Made by a program: the position numbers and the translations under genes. 56,424 bases of DNA from Megasphaera sp. GTDB taxonomy: Bacteria; Bacillota; Negativicutes; Veillonellales; Megasphaeraceae. This document shows positions 48,647 to 56,424 of the stretch, piece by piece. The DNA is taken from the NCBI GenBank assembly GCA_022486585.1, contig JAKVKI010000013.1:1-56424 (forward strand), read 5' to 3'. The number at the start of each line of letters is the position of its first letter. Position 1 is the stretch's first letter. The notes beneath the pieces are model-generated. The model searched no databases and was not told the DNA's origin. It was given only the letters and a program-made list of their open reading frames with translations.

Positions 48647-50002
48647 TTACAGGACCTTATTTCTAATGATTGATTCTAAGATATCTAAACCGGCATCAAT
48701 TTGAGCATCTGTTGCCACTAAGGGACAAAGAAAACGAATGACGTTGTCGTATACGCCACAGTTTTCCATAATCAGACCGCGCTGGGAAGCTTCATGAATA
48801 ATAGTGCTGACTAGTTCGGGATACGGTTCTTTATCTTTTTTTGTGTGGACAAATTCCAACCCGATCATGGCTCCTAGACCACGATAATCGCCAATGATAT
48901 CGAATTCTTGTTTCCATTTTTCGTAGCGAGTACAAACACGGTGGCCAATTTCATTAGCCCGGTCTGCTAAATGATCTCGTTCCATGATCTGGATGACCTT
49001 CAGAGCTGCGGCACAAGCGAGTGCATTACCTCCAAAGGTGCCACCAATGACGCCGCTGGGGACAGCAGCCATGATTTCTTCTCTGGCTACGACGGCGCCA
49101 AGAGGAATCCCACCGCCGATAGATTTTGCTGTAGCGATGATATCAGGTTCACAACCAGCGTCTTTCCAATAGTCAGTAGCAAACATACGGCCTGTACGGC
49201 ACCAGCCAGATTGTACTTCGTCAGCAATGAGAAGAATGCCCTTGTCATCACATATTTTCCGTAATGCTTTGATCCAAGGCAACGGAGCAGGAATAAAACC
49301 GCCTTCCCCTTGGAGCGGTTCGACGACAATAGCTGCGACATATTCTGCTGGTGAAGAGTACATGAATACTTCTTCTAAGGATTTCAAATAATATGCCAGA
49401 GCGTCAGCATCTGTAACACCTTCTGGTTTACGATAGAGATAGGGGAATTCAGCACGATAGACGCCATCTGGGAAAGGTCCCATACCAAGGGCATATGATT
49501 TTTTTGCCGTCATGGCCATGGTCATGAGTGTGCGGCCGTGGAATGCTCCGGAAAAGACAATAATGTTAGGGCGTTTCGTGTAAGCTTTTGCGATTTTAAC
49601 GGCATTTTCATCAGCTTCAGCACCACTATTAATAAAAAAGGTCCGGCTTTTGCGACCACGCACAGGAGCAATCGCATTGATTTTTTCAGCTAATGCGATA
49701 TACCCTTCATGAGTGACGATATTAGCCATTGCATGGAAATATTTTCCGGCTTGTTCTTGGACAGCTTTCACTACTTCAGGATGGGAATACCCAATATTGA
49801 GGACACCGACACCACCGACCCAGTCAAGGAAAATATTACCATCCACATCTTCAAACATGGCACCTTCTCCGCGTTTGATTACCGTTGGATATATGGTGCC
49901 AATGGCATCAGGCACAGCCTGATGCCGGCGGGCTAAAAGGGCAGCAGCTTTAGGACCTGGAACAGTATTTGTAATGATTTTTGGCAATGCATCTCGTAAC
50001 AT
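48647..50002 (-). CDS. gabT: 4-aminobutyrate aminotransferase-like, PLP class III
   Basis: Pyridoxal-phosphate omega-aminotransferase, 451 residues. Class III features: SGAEADENAVKIAKAYT, FSGAFHGRTL with the PLP stacking region, Asp261 in DEVQSGWCRTG and the Schiff-base Lys293 in IATAKSIGGGIPLGAVV. Closest by feel to GABA transaminases, giving succinate semialdehyde from GABA; beta-alanine or another omega-amino acid is also possible. Start ATG 50002 follows AAGGAGGAA. It is divergent from a PucR-type regulator, which probably controls it. No succinate-semialdehyde dehydrogenase is adjacent. Confidence 0.88.
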   Translation of the reverse strand: MLRDALPKIITNTVPGPKAAALLARRHQAVPDAIGTIYPTVIKRGEGAMFEDVDGNIFLDWVGGVGVLNIGYSHPEVVKAVQEQAGKYFHAMANIVTHEGYIALAEKINAIAPVRGRKSRTFFINSGAEADENAVKIAKAYTKRPNIIVFSGAFHGRTLMTMAMTAKKSYALGMGPFPDGVYRAEFPYLYRKPEGVTDADALAYYLKSLEEVFMYSSPAEYVAAIVVEPLQGEGGFIPAPLPWIKALRKICDDKGILLIADEVQSGWCRTGRMFATDYWKDAGCEPDIIATAKSIGGGIPLGAVVAREEIMAAVPSGVIGGTFGGNALACAAALKVIQIMERDHLADRANEIGHRVCTRYEKWKQEFDIIGDYRGLGAMIGLEFVHTKKDKEPYPELVSTIIHEASQRGLIMENCGVYDNVIRFLCPLVATDAQIDAGLDILESIIRNKVL

Positions 50003-50080
50003 AGAAATTCCTCCTTAAAAAAAAACACAAAAACGCTGATGAAGACACGTCTTTGTGTGGGATATATATACTATGTTTAT

Positions 50081-50109
50081 ATTATATTGACGAAAGATTA
50101 AATAAACAA
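50081..50109 (-). promoter_or_regulatory. Promoter of gabT
   Basis: Minus strand TTGTTT (50104-50109), 17-base spacer, perfect TATAAT (50081-50086), about 80 bases before the gabT ATG. Confidence 0.65.
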
Positions 50110-50134
50110 TGGATAATATACATAGAAAAAGATG

Positions 50135-50163
50135 ACTTATTTGTGCTGAGAGCACAAATAAGT
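50135..50163. repeat. Palindrome 1 in the gabT/pucR control region
   Basis: Perfect inverted repeat ACTTATTTGTGCT-GAG-AGCACAAATAAGT with 13-base arms. It covers the -35 box and spacer of the likely pucR promoter. No T run follows, so an operator is more likely than a terminator. Confidence 0.8.
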
Positions 50164-50169
50164 TACAAT
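50141..50169 (+). promoter_or_regulatory. Promoter of pucR
   Basis: TTGTGC (50141-50146), 17-base spacer, TACAAT (50164-50169). The -35 and spacer lie inside palindrome 1 and the -10 inside palindrome 2, suggesting strong autoregulation. TATACT at 50169-50174 is an alternative -10. Confidence 0.55.
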
Positions 50170-50186
50170 ATACTATATGTAACTTA
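50159..50186. repeat. Palindrome 2 in the gabT/pucR control region
   Basis: TAAGTTACA (50159-50167) and TGTAACTTA (50178-50186), perfect nine-base arms around ten bases. Overlaps palindrome 1 by five bases and contains the -10 box of the pucR promoter. Confidence 0.75.
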
Positions 50187-50208
50187 ACTTTTTTACCGAG
50201 GTGATAGT

Positions 50209-51357
50209 ATGTCCTTGTCATTATCTCAACTCTATGTTGATCACAATCAAGCCTATGGCGTAGCTCTTGTTGCCGGCGAAGAAGGCTTGAAGCAAGACGT
50301 ATCCTGGGTACAGGTGACTGAAGACATATCGTACTCTGCTTTTTTAAAGCCCCATGTATTAGTTTTTACGACAGGAATTGGCAATGATGGACAAGCAGGA
50401 TGGTTAGAACAATTCATAGCAGCGCTTATACGTATTGGGGCGGCCGGACTTATCATCAATACAGGGGCATATATTCAAAAAGAAGATATAAGTAGGCATA
50501 TTAAAGATGTATGTAACAACGCTGCGTTTCCATTATTTACGATGCCTTGGAAAATAAGATTGGCAGATATTACGCAGGAATGGCTTTATACCTTATTTTT
50601 ATCGACACAGGAAGAATATGAAACCATGGAAGCCTGGAAAAAATTATTGTTTACAGAGCAGACAGTGACGGCGCAGCGACAGCTTCAACTTACAGGATGG
50701 GAAGAAACTGCATTGTATGCCATTGTAGCCATTGATACGAAGGGCAGCAATAATGATACCTTTGTTGGACAATGTAAATCAGTTCTGAATGATATTATGC
50801 CGGCATACTTCTTTTTTACTAATTCTCATGTAGCCATTCTTATTGCGAAGGGACTGGACCCGTTACAACTCAGTGAAGCTATACAAAAATTTTTAAACTG
50901 TATGGCACAACGAGGGACAAGGTGCATTGCCGGGAGCGGACTTTTAACGCATCACCTGCAAGGGCTAAAAAAAAGTTACAGCCAGGCAGAGCAGGCATTA
51001 AGGTGGGCCACTGCACATGAAGAAATGTATTGTTATTTTGGTGATTTAGGGATAGATGCACTCCTTTATTCCCAAGAGGAAACGGAGATCATGCGGCATA
51101 TTCACGACTATGCGCTGGGACCGGTGTTGCAATATGATCAGGTACATAACGGGAGCCTTTATGTGACGCTACAAGCCTATTTAGCGTGTGAGGGAAGCCT
51201 TCAAGCCGTAGCGCACAGGCTATATACGCATCGAAATACGATTGCCTATCGCATGCATAAGATAGAAAATTTATTGCCCTATGATTTAACCGATGGTGAA
51301 GGCCTATTTCGTACGATGTTGGCTTGTCATATTCATGAATTCTTATCATTAAAGTGA
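50209..51357 (+). CDS. PucR-family transcriptional regulator
   Basis: A 382-residue DNA-binding regulator. The first 120 or so residues are the PucR-type ligand domain (AGEEGLKQDVSWVQVTEDI, the usual Trp-Val core). A middle GGDEF-like segment of the family follows. The last 60 residues form the PucR helix-turn-helix, VAHRLYTHRNTIAYRMHKIE. GAGGTGA precedes ATG 50209. Divergence from gabT, with overlapping palindromes between, makes gabT the likely target, by analogy with PucR-type activators of amino-acid and purine catabolism. The ligand is unknown. Confidence 0.88.
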   Translation: MSLSLSQLYVDHNQAYGVALVAGEEGLKQDVSWVQVTEDISYSAFLKPHVLVFTTGIGNDGQAGWLEQFIAALIRIGAAGLIINTGAYIQKEDISRHIKDVCNNAAFPLFTMPWKIRLADITQEWLYTLFLSTQEEYETMEAWKKLLFTEQTVTAQRQLQLTGWEETALYAIVAIDTKGSNNDTFVGQCKSVLNDIMPAYFFFTNSHVAILIAKGLDPLQLSEAIQKFLNCMAQRGTRCIAGSGLLTHHLQGLKKSYSQAEQALRWATAHEEMYCYFGDLGIDALLYSQEETEIMRHIHDYALGPVLQYDQVHNGSLYVTLQAYLACEGSLQAVAHRLYTHRNTIAYRMHKIENLLPYDLTDGEGLFRTMLACHIHEFLSLK

Positions 51358-51591
51358 CTGAGATAATACAATAAAGTACCATAGCAATAGCTTATTGTAT
51401 ATGAATTAATATTATATAGGTGATGAAAGCAGGTTATTTGAAGACGTGATTTCTCGCCAGTATAATGTTAATAAGTAAGAAAATGAAATATATTAAAATA
51501 ATTTTAGAAAAACATATTAAAAACGTTAAGATAAAGCAAAGGCGGTACCTGTATCCATTCATTGGGTTCATGAGAAAGGGGAAAAATTTTC

Positions 51592-52485
51592 ATGAATAAT
51601 ATAGATCATTTTACATACTTCATTGAAGCAGTAAAACGCGATAGTATTACAAAAGCGGCAGAAGCGTTATTTATCAGTCAGCCAACTATTAGTAAAGCAA
51701 TTCGTTCTTTGGAGAAAGAATATAATACAGAGTTGATCGATCGCCGAGCCAAACGTTTTAAGCTGACTACAGCAGGGGAAACGTTTTATAGTAGTGCCTC
51801 TAAAATTGTCTCTAATTTTAGACAAGAAACAGAAATCTTAACGACCTTATTGCAAAGTAAACGCGGCACACTTACGTTAGGGATACCACCGGTTACGATT
51901 ACCATTATTTATTCTATTATTAATCAATTTCGTCATATGTATCCTGAAATCATATTGAATATACAAGAAGTAGGGGCTCAAACAGCTTATTCTCTCGCTA
52001 AAGCCGGTGCTGTTGATGTAGCTGTGATCATAGAGCCTTTTGAAGATGCTGATTTTCATCGTATTCCTATGATGCAGTCAGAAGCAGTCTGCGTCGTTTC
52101 ACGGGGGCATCGCTTATCCAATTATGACAGCATTTCTTTTTCACAGCTTCAGGAGGAACATTTTCTAATGCTTGATAGTTCTTTTATGCTTCATGATAAT
52201 ATCATTGCTGCTTGTGAGAAAGCTGGGTTTACTCCTCATATTTCGTTACAAAGTTACCAATGGGATTTGCTTGTAGAGGCGGCTGACGGAGGCGAGGGGA
52301 TTACTATTTTACCTAAACCAATTGTTGATAGATTTTGTCAATTTCAAGTAAAACAAATTCGCTTACAGGATCCGGAGATTTCATGGATACCCATTGCGAT
52401 ATATCATAAAGAAAAATTTGTGTCTATGCCGATGAAGCTATTTTTTGATTTATTGCAATACAGAAAACGATACATAATGCCATAA
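51592..52485 (+). CDS. LysR-family transcriptional regulator
   Basis: A 297-residue LysR protein. Residues 1-60 form the winged helix-turn-helix (ITKAAEALFISQPTISKAIR and the linker LEKEYNTELIDRR). The rest is the periplasmic-binding-protein-like co-inducer domain, with TLTLGIPPVTITIIYSIINQ and DVAVIIEP. GAAAGGGGAAA precedes the ATG. It reads toward the permease/CoA-transferase/hydratase genes 215 bases downstream and is the likely activator of them. The 234 bases upstream are AT-rich without a clear promoter. The inducer is probably the transported acid or its CoA ester. Confidence 0.92.
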   Translation: MNNIDHFTYFIEAVKRDSITKAAEALFISQPTISKAIRSLEKEYNTELIDRRAKRFKLTTAGETFYSSASKIVSNFRQETEILTTLLQSKRGTLTLGIPPVTITIIYSIINQFRHMYPEIILNIQEVGAQTAYSLAKAGAVDVAVIIEPFEDADFHRIPMMQSEAVCVVSRGHRLSNYDSISFSQLQEEHFLMLDSSFMLHDNIIAACEKAGFTPHISLQSYQWDLLVEAADGGEGITILPKPIVDRFCQFQVKQIRLQDPEISWIPIAIYHKEKFVSMPMKLFFDLLQYRKRYIMP

Positions 52486-52501
52486 CGATATGATTCTTCA
52501 C

Positions 52502-52544
52502 TTCACGCCCTGTATGAAATCTTTTTATATAGGGCGTGAATTTT
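52502..52544 (+). terminator. Terminator of the LysR gene
   Basis: TTCACGCCCT (52502-52511) and AGGGCGTGAA (52531-52540) pair perfectly around a 19-base loop and run into Ts. The transporter gene starts 160 bases later and probably has its own promoter, which I could not place. Confidence 0.75.
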
Positions 52545-52699
52545 GTCTATTTTACTTCGTAATGGGGCAATGATACGATACATGCAAGAAAAACATTCGC
52601 AGCACTCATAATGCATATACCCTATAGGATGATGTTGCCGATTGAATTATCTTGCATTTTTTTAGTATAAGACATGGTTTGTAGAAAGGCAGTGACACT

Positions 52700-54115
52700 A
52701 TGGATTTTAGCGTACTTATTATTATCATCAGTTTAGTTGGATTAATAGCCTTTGCCTACAGGGGATTTTCAGTCATTATGATGGCACCTATTATGGCAAT
52801 TTTTGCGGCTACCTTATCAGGATTTGATATTATGCCTTCGTATACAGAATTGTTTATGGGAAAAGCTGTTTCATACATCAAGTCATTTTTTCCTATATTT
52901 CTCCTAGGGGCGATTTTTGGCAAGGTCATGGAAGACACAGGATTGGCTCGCAGCATTGCCAGAGCGATTATCCAAGGGATGGGAAAAGAACCCCATAAAG
53001 CAGTCATTTCTGTTGTTGTAGCAGCGTCTGTATTGACCTATGGTGGCGTCAGCTTGTTTGTTGTTGTATTTGCCGTATATCCTTTTGCAGCAGCTTTATT
53101 TAAAGAAGCAGACTATCCCAAAAGGCTGTTGCCGGGTATTATTGCTCTCGGTGCCTTTACAGCGACGATGGATTGCCTGCCAGGGACTCCGCAGATTCAG
53201 AATATCATACCTACCGCTTATTTTGGCACTACCTTATATGCAGCGCCTATAGCAGGTCTTATTGGTGCTGTCATCATCTATGGCGGCGGTTCGTACTTAA
53301 TGATTCGGTCATTGAAACATGCGATAGCCAAGGGAGAAGGGTATGGAAATCATACATTAAATGAACCTGAAGATAATCCCGATGCTAAGCTCGTATCATG
53401 GAAACTGGCTAGTATTCCTTTATTAGCAGTATTACTTATTAATTTTGGCATTACAGAATATGTGATTTGGCATCCCGCTATTTTAGAACCATTTCAAGCG
53501 ATGAAGACTGTGCCGTTAGTAGCGCTTCATGTCAAGAATGTAGCCAGTATTTGGGCTCTTATTATTGCCTTAGTCGTTGGCATTATTTTAGCATTGATTG
53601 TTGGTCGTGGTGAAATTAAAAATATTAACTCTTTAACTAATATTTTAAATGCTGGTGCTATTGGTTCGTTGCTGGCGATTATGAATGTAGCTTCTGAAGT
53701 TGGCTATGGCAATGTCATTTCTGCTTTGCCGGGATTTCAATACGTTGCGCATGCGCTGATCAATATTCATATTGGCGGTACACCACTTGTTTCAGAAGCA
53801 ATCAGCGTTACTACATTAGCTGGTATTACTGGATCGGCATCCGGCGGTATGGCAATTGCATTGGAATTGATGTCTCAAGACTGGCTGACGTGGGCTCAAT
53901 CGATTGGCATGGGACCAGAAATCTTACATCGTGTAGCTTCCATGGCGTCAGGCGGACTCGATACGTTGCCTCATAATGGAGCTGTCATTACGTTACTCGC
54001 TGTTTGCGGATTGAGTCATCGCGAATCGTATAAGAATATTTTTATGATTACATTGCTAAAAACATTTGCTGTATTTGTCATTGTAGTTATTTATTTAATG
54101 ACAGGCCTTCATTAA
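52700..54115 (+). CDS. GntP-family permease (hydroxy-acid/proton symporter-like)
   Basis: Inner-membrane symporter of 471 residues with about twelve hydrophobic segments. The family stretch FPIFLLGAIFGKVMEDTG, the loop TYGGVSLFVVVFAVYPFA, and the late GITGSASGGMAIALE with its conserved Gly/Ser loop are those of GntP-type carriers for gluconate and for beta-hydroxybutyrate (YxjC-like). AAAGGCAG precedes ATG 52700. It is followed after 26 bases by a CoA-transferase and then an enoyl-CoA hydratase, which favours a short hydroxy acid such as 3-hydroxybutyrate as cargo. Gluconate is less likely, since no sugar-acid kinase or dehydratase is near. Confidence 0.85.
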   Translation: MDFSVLIIIISLVGLIAFAYRGFSVIMMAPIMAIFAATLSGFDIMPSYTELFMGKAVSYIKSFFPIFLLGAIFGKVMEDTGLARSIARAIIQGMGKEPHKAVISVVVAASVLTYGGVSLFVVVFAVYPFAAALFKEADYPKRLLPGIIALGAFTATMDCLPGTPQIQNIIPTAYFGTTLYAAPIAGLIGAVIIYGGGSYLMIRSLKHAIAKGEGYGNHTLNEPEDNPDAKLVSWKLASIPLLAVLLINFGITEYVIWHPAILEPFQAMKTVPLVALHVKNVASIWALIIALVVGIILALIVGRGEIKNINSLTNILNAGAIGSLLAIMNVASEVGYGNVISALPGFQYVAHALINIHIGGTPLVSEAISVTTLAGITGSASGGMAIALELMSQDWLTWAQSIGMGPEILHRVASMASGGLDTLPHNGAVITLLAVCGLSHRESYKNIFMITLLKTFAVFVIVVIYLMTGLH

Positions 54116-54141
54116 AATTAATACGATAAGGAGTTGAGCAT

Positions 54142-55686
54142 ATGGCAAAATTTGTGACCGCTGGAGAAGCAGTACGGAATATTCCTAATGGGGCAACAGT
54201 AGCAACCAGTGGATTTGTAGGTGGTATCATCCCAGAAGCTATTTTGAAACAAATACAGGAATCATATTTACAGACGAAGGTGCCAAGAGATTTGACACTC
54301 ATATTTGCAGCAGGACAAGGCGATCTTGCTGAAAAAGGACTCAATCATTTGGCTGAAGAAGGGTTGTTGCGTTGCATTATTGGAGGCCATTACAATTTGA
54401 TGCCTCGGATTGGCAAATTGATTTCGGATAATAAAGTAGCTGCCTATAACTTTCCGCAAGGAACGATATCTCAATGGTTTCGTGAAATATCTGGCCGTCG
54501 TCCCGGTACGATTACTAAAGTGGGATTACGTACGTTTGTGGATCCCCGGATAGAAGGCGGTAAATTGAATGAGGCGGCGACTAGCGATCTAGTTGAAGTC
54601 ATCCAGCTCAATGGGGAAGAATGGTTATGGTATCATCCCTGCCCGATTCATGTTGCAATCATACGTGGTACCACAGCGGATCAGGATGGAAATATTACGA
54701 TGGAAGAAGAAATTGGCACAGGCGAAGCTTTGTCTATTGCTGAAGCAGCCAAAGCTAGTGGTGGCATTGTCATTGCCCAAGTCAAAAAAGTAGCTATGAG
54801 AGGATCTTTAGATCCTAAACAGGTGAAAATTCCCGGCGTATTAGTGGATTACATCGTTAAAAGTGAGGCAGAAGATCATTTAATGACCTGGGATCAGGAA
54901 TTTAATCCTGCCTATAATGGCGATTTAAGAGTGCCTGTTGATTCTTTGAAGACATTACCATTGAATACTCGAAAAATTATTGCTCGCCGTTGTGCGATGG
55001 AACTGATTCCTGATGCCGTTGTCAATTTGGGCATAGGAATGCCTGAAGGGGTATCTGTTGTCGCTTCAGAAGAAGGCGTTGACTCCATGGTTCTGACAAC
55101 AGAAGCAGGTACGATTGGTGGTATTCCTGCAGGGGGGCATAGTTTCGGTGCAGCGACAAATGCGCATGCTATTATTGATCAGCCCTATCAGTTCGATTTT
55201 TATGATGGCGGCGGTGTTGATTTAGCCATTTTAGGATTGGCACAAGCCGATGAACGAGGGAATATCAATGTCAGTAAATTTAATGGCCGAATTGCAGGTT
55301 GCGGCGGATTCATCAATATTACGCAGAATTCTAAAAAAGTCATTTATTGTGGTACCTTTACAGCAGGCGGATTAAAAGAAGTGGTACAAGATGGAGAACT
55401 AGTTATTCTTCAAGAAGGACGTAACAAAAAATTCATAAAGAATGTAGAACAAATCACGTTTAGTGGCGAGTACGCGAATATGGTTGGACAGCCTGTTTTA
55501 TACGTGACAGAACGAGCTGTATTCCAATTGAGCAAAGAAGGCCTGGAGCTGATAGAAATTGCGCCAGGTATAGATTTGGAGAAAGATGTTTTAGCCCATA
55601 TGGATTTCAGACCGATTATGAATTCAGTAAAATCCATGGACTATCGTATTTTTGAAGAAGGGCCGATGGGGCTTAAATTAGTGTAA
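54142..55686 (+). CDS. pct: Acyl-CoA:carboxylate CoA-transferase, propionate CoA-transferase type
   Basis: Family I CoA-transferase with both domains fused, 514 residues, as in propionate CoA-transferase. The N-terminal half contains GFVGGIIPEAILKQI and AAGQGD; the C-terminal half has NLGIGMPEGVSVVASEEG and the catalytic-Glu region TTEAGTIGGIPAGG (Glu321), where an acyl-glutamyl-CoA intermediate should form. The ending IAPGIDLEKDVLAHMDF resembles what I recall of Megasphaera Pct. It probably moves CoA from acetyl-CoA or another acyl-CoA to the acid brought in by the upstream permease; lactate/propionate activity cannot be excluded. AAGGAG precedes the ATG. Second gene of the proposed operon. 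Confidence 0.88.
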   Translation: MAKFVTAGEAVRNIPNGATVATSGFVGGIIPEAILKQIQESYLQTKVPRDLTLIFAAGQGDLAEKGLNHLAEEGLLRCIIGGHYNLMPRIGKLISDNKVAAYNFPQGTISQWFREISGRRPGTITKVGLRTFVDPRIEGGKLNEAATSDLVEVIQLNGEEWLWYHPCPIHVAIIRGTTADQDGNITMEEEIGTGEALSIAEAAKASGGIVIAQVKKVAMRGSLDPKQVKIPGVLVDYIVKSEAEDHLMTWDQEFNPAYNGDLRVPVDSLKTLPLNTRKIIARRCAMELIPDAVVNLGIGMPEGVSVVASEEGVDSMVLTTEAGTIGGIPAGGHSFGAATNAHAIIDQPYQFDFYDGGGVDLAILGLAQADERGNINVSKFNGRIAGCGGFINITQNSKKVIYCGTFTAGGLKEVVQDGELVILQEGRNKKFIKNVEQITFSGEYANMVGQPVLYVTERAVFQLSKEGLELIEIAPGIDLEKDVLAHMDFRPIMNSVKSMDYRIFEEGPMGLKLV

Positions 55687-55700
55687 AAGGAGATATTACT

Positions 55701-56117
55701 ATGGCACAAAATGTAAAATATGATGATATCCATATTGGAGATGCAGCAACTGTAGCTAAAACCATTTCTGAGCATGATGTATATGCCTTTGCTGGTGTAA
55801 CCGGTGATTTCAACCCGGTTCATGTTAATGCTGAATTTGCAAAAGGATCGATGTTCAAGCAGCGAATTGCTCATGGAATGATTTCAGCAGGAATGATTTC
55901 CGCTGTACTTGGAACAGAACTTCCTGGTGTTGATACTATATATATGAATCAAGAACTTAATTTTCTTGCACCAGTTTTTTATGGTGATACATTGACAGCT
56001 CTTGTAGAATGTATTGAGAAAAATGATGAAAAGCATCGTATCACTTTCCGTACCTATGTAACCAATCAGCATGGAAAAGTGGTAACAGATGGTAAAGCAA
56101 GGGTAATGAAGAAATAG
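55701..56117 (+). CDS. MaoC-like (R)-specific enoyl-CoA hydratase
   Basis: Hot-dog-fold hydratase of 138 residues, the length of PhaJ-type enzymes. The hydratase-2 motif is complete: FAGVTGDFNPVHVNAEFA carries the catalytic Asp and His, and RIAHGMISAGMISAVLGTEL follows. Such enzymes interconvert (R)-3-hydroxyacyl-CoA and trans-2-enoyl-CoA. AAAAGGAG precedes ATG, 15 bases after the CoA-transferase, so it should act on that enzyme's product, for example (R)-3-hydroxybutyryl-CoA to crotonyl-CoA. A terminator closes the operon. Confidence 0.92.
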   Translation: MAQNVKYDDIHIGDAATVAKTISEHDVYAFAGVTGDFNPVHVNAEFAKGSMFKQRIAHGMISAGMISAVLGTELPGVDTIYMNQELNFLAPVFYGDTLTALVECIEKNDEKHRITFRTYVTNQHGKVVTDGKARVMKK

Positions 56118-56162
56118 ATAAGGCGATGGATAAGGGATAGCACTAGTGTTTCTGATATGATG

Positions 56163-56213
56163 CCCCCTACGTAGACCAGGTAAATAACCAAGTCTGCCTA
56201 GGGGGTGTTTTTA
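56163..56213 (+). terminator. Terminator of the permease/CoA-transferase/hydratase operon
   Basis: CCCCCT (56163-56168) with AGGGGG (56200-56205), and an inner AGAC..GGT/ACC..GTCT stem, then a T run. The rest of the gap up to 56283 holds nothing I can support. Confidence 0.8.
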
Positions 56214-56283
56214 TAGTTTAGCAGGAGTTTATGGAGTCGATACATGAAAATAGAAAAAAAAGCTATGAATTTTAGAAAAAGCA

Positions 56284-56312
56284 TTGACAAACTCTTTTGG
56301 ATTTGGTAGAAT
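56284..56312 (+). promoter_or_regulatory. rRNA operon promoter
   Basis: Perfect TTGACA (56284-56289), 17-base spacer, TAGAAT (56307-56312), in AT-rich surroundings. It drives the pre-rRNA leader that reaches the window edge. Confidence 0.85.
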
Positions 56313-56424
56313 AATCAAGTCGTCGCAAGACGCAGATGACCTTTGAAAACTGAACAATGTAACTTATCGAATTGAACGCCAGAGTGCGAGGTCTTGATTT
56401 ATCAAGACGTCAACAAGAGTAAGT
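56313..56424 (+). ncRNA. 5' leader of an rRNA operon (pre-16S), cut by the window edge
   Basis: After the promoter comes CTTTGAAAACTGAACAA (56341-56357), the boxA-like sequence common in Firmicutes pre-16S leaders, then AAGAGTAAGT at the edge. Mature 16S rRNA is expected within a few hundred bases to the right; no part of it is visible. Confidence 0.75.

Noticed and set aside
51480-51530. AT-rich inverted repeat (TAAAAT/ATTTTA) before the LysR gene
   Set aside because: Short and in very AT-rich DNA, so expected by chance; no TTGACA-type promoter fits it.

Overview
The window is chromosomal DNA of moderate GC content from a low-GC, Firmicutes-type anaerobe. The best guess is Negativicutes, Megasphaera/Veillonellaceae-like. 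Support: a T-box leader, a CIRCE-like element, class III fructose-bisphosphatase, the Bacillus-style rpoBC / L7Ae / str / S10-spc-alpha order, strong AGGAGG ribosome binding sites with frequent GTG/TTG starts, and a propionate-CoA-transferase-type enzyme close to what I recall of Megasphaera Pct. Genus is inference; no rRNA gene lies in the window.

Left part (1-9.6 kb). A 5'-truncated MFS transporter fragment faces a minus-strand operon of two tandem ketopantoate-reductase-like genes and aroD. Then come a CPC-type heavy-metal ATPase, a T-box-controlled MFS transporter, an Hsp20 chaperone behind a CIRCE-like promoter, a membrane-anchored polysaccharide deacetylase and a VOC-fold protein.

Middle accessory part (9.6-19.4 kb). 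tRNA-Gly(TCC), a ybaK / family-4 uracil-DNA glycosylase pair transcribed leftward, a divergent nitrilase / AEC carrier / M20 hydrolase operon, NADP-type gdhA, class III fbp and tyrS.

Core expression block (19.4-47.5 kb). rpoB-rpoC has its own promoter and a leader terminator. It is followed by L7Ae-rpsL-rpsG-fusA-tuf, then the S10-spc-alpha superoperon from rpsJ to rplQ, including secY, adk, map, a small KOW protein, infA and rpmJ. Two genes missed by a 60-residue cut-off, rpmD and rpmJ, are present. rpsD is not in this cluster. RpoC carries an insertion of about 158 residues made of two extra copies of a neighbouring module.

Right part (47.5-56.4 kb). A DUF3783-like protein overlaps a Nudix hydrolase. 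A GABA-type aminotransferase is divergent from a PucR-type regulator, with the shared region packed with palindromes and promoters. A LysR regulator is followed by a GntP-type permease, a two-domain CoA-transferase and an (R)-specific enoyl-CoA hydratase. The last three look like a compact route for taking up a hydroxy acid such as 3-hydroxybutyrate, loading it onto CoA and dehydrating it to an enoyl-CoA. The window ends in the promoter and leader of an rRNA operon, just before an expected 16S gene.

No insertion sequence, prophage, CRISPR array or defence system was seen. The best candidates for something not yet described are the hydroxy-acid module, the T-box-controlled ACS-type transporter, the RpoC insertion and the gabT/pucR control region.
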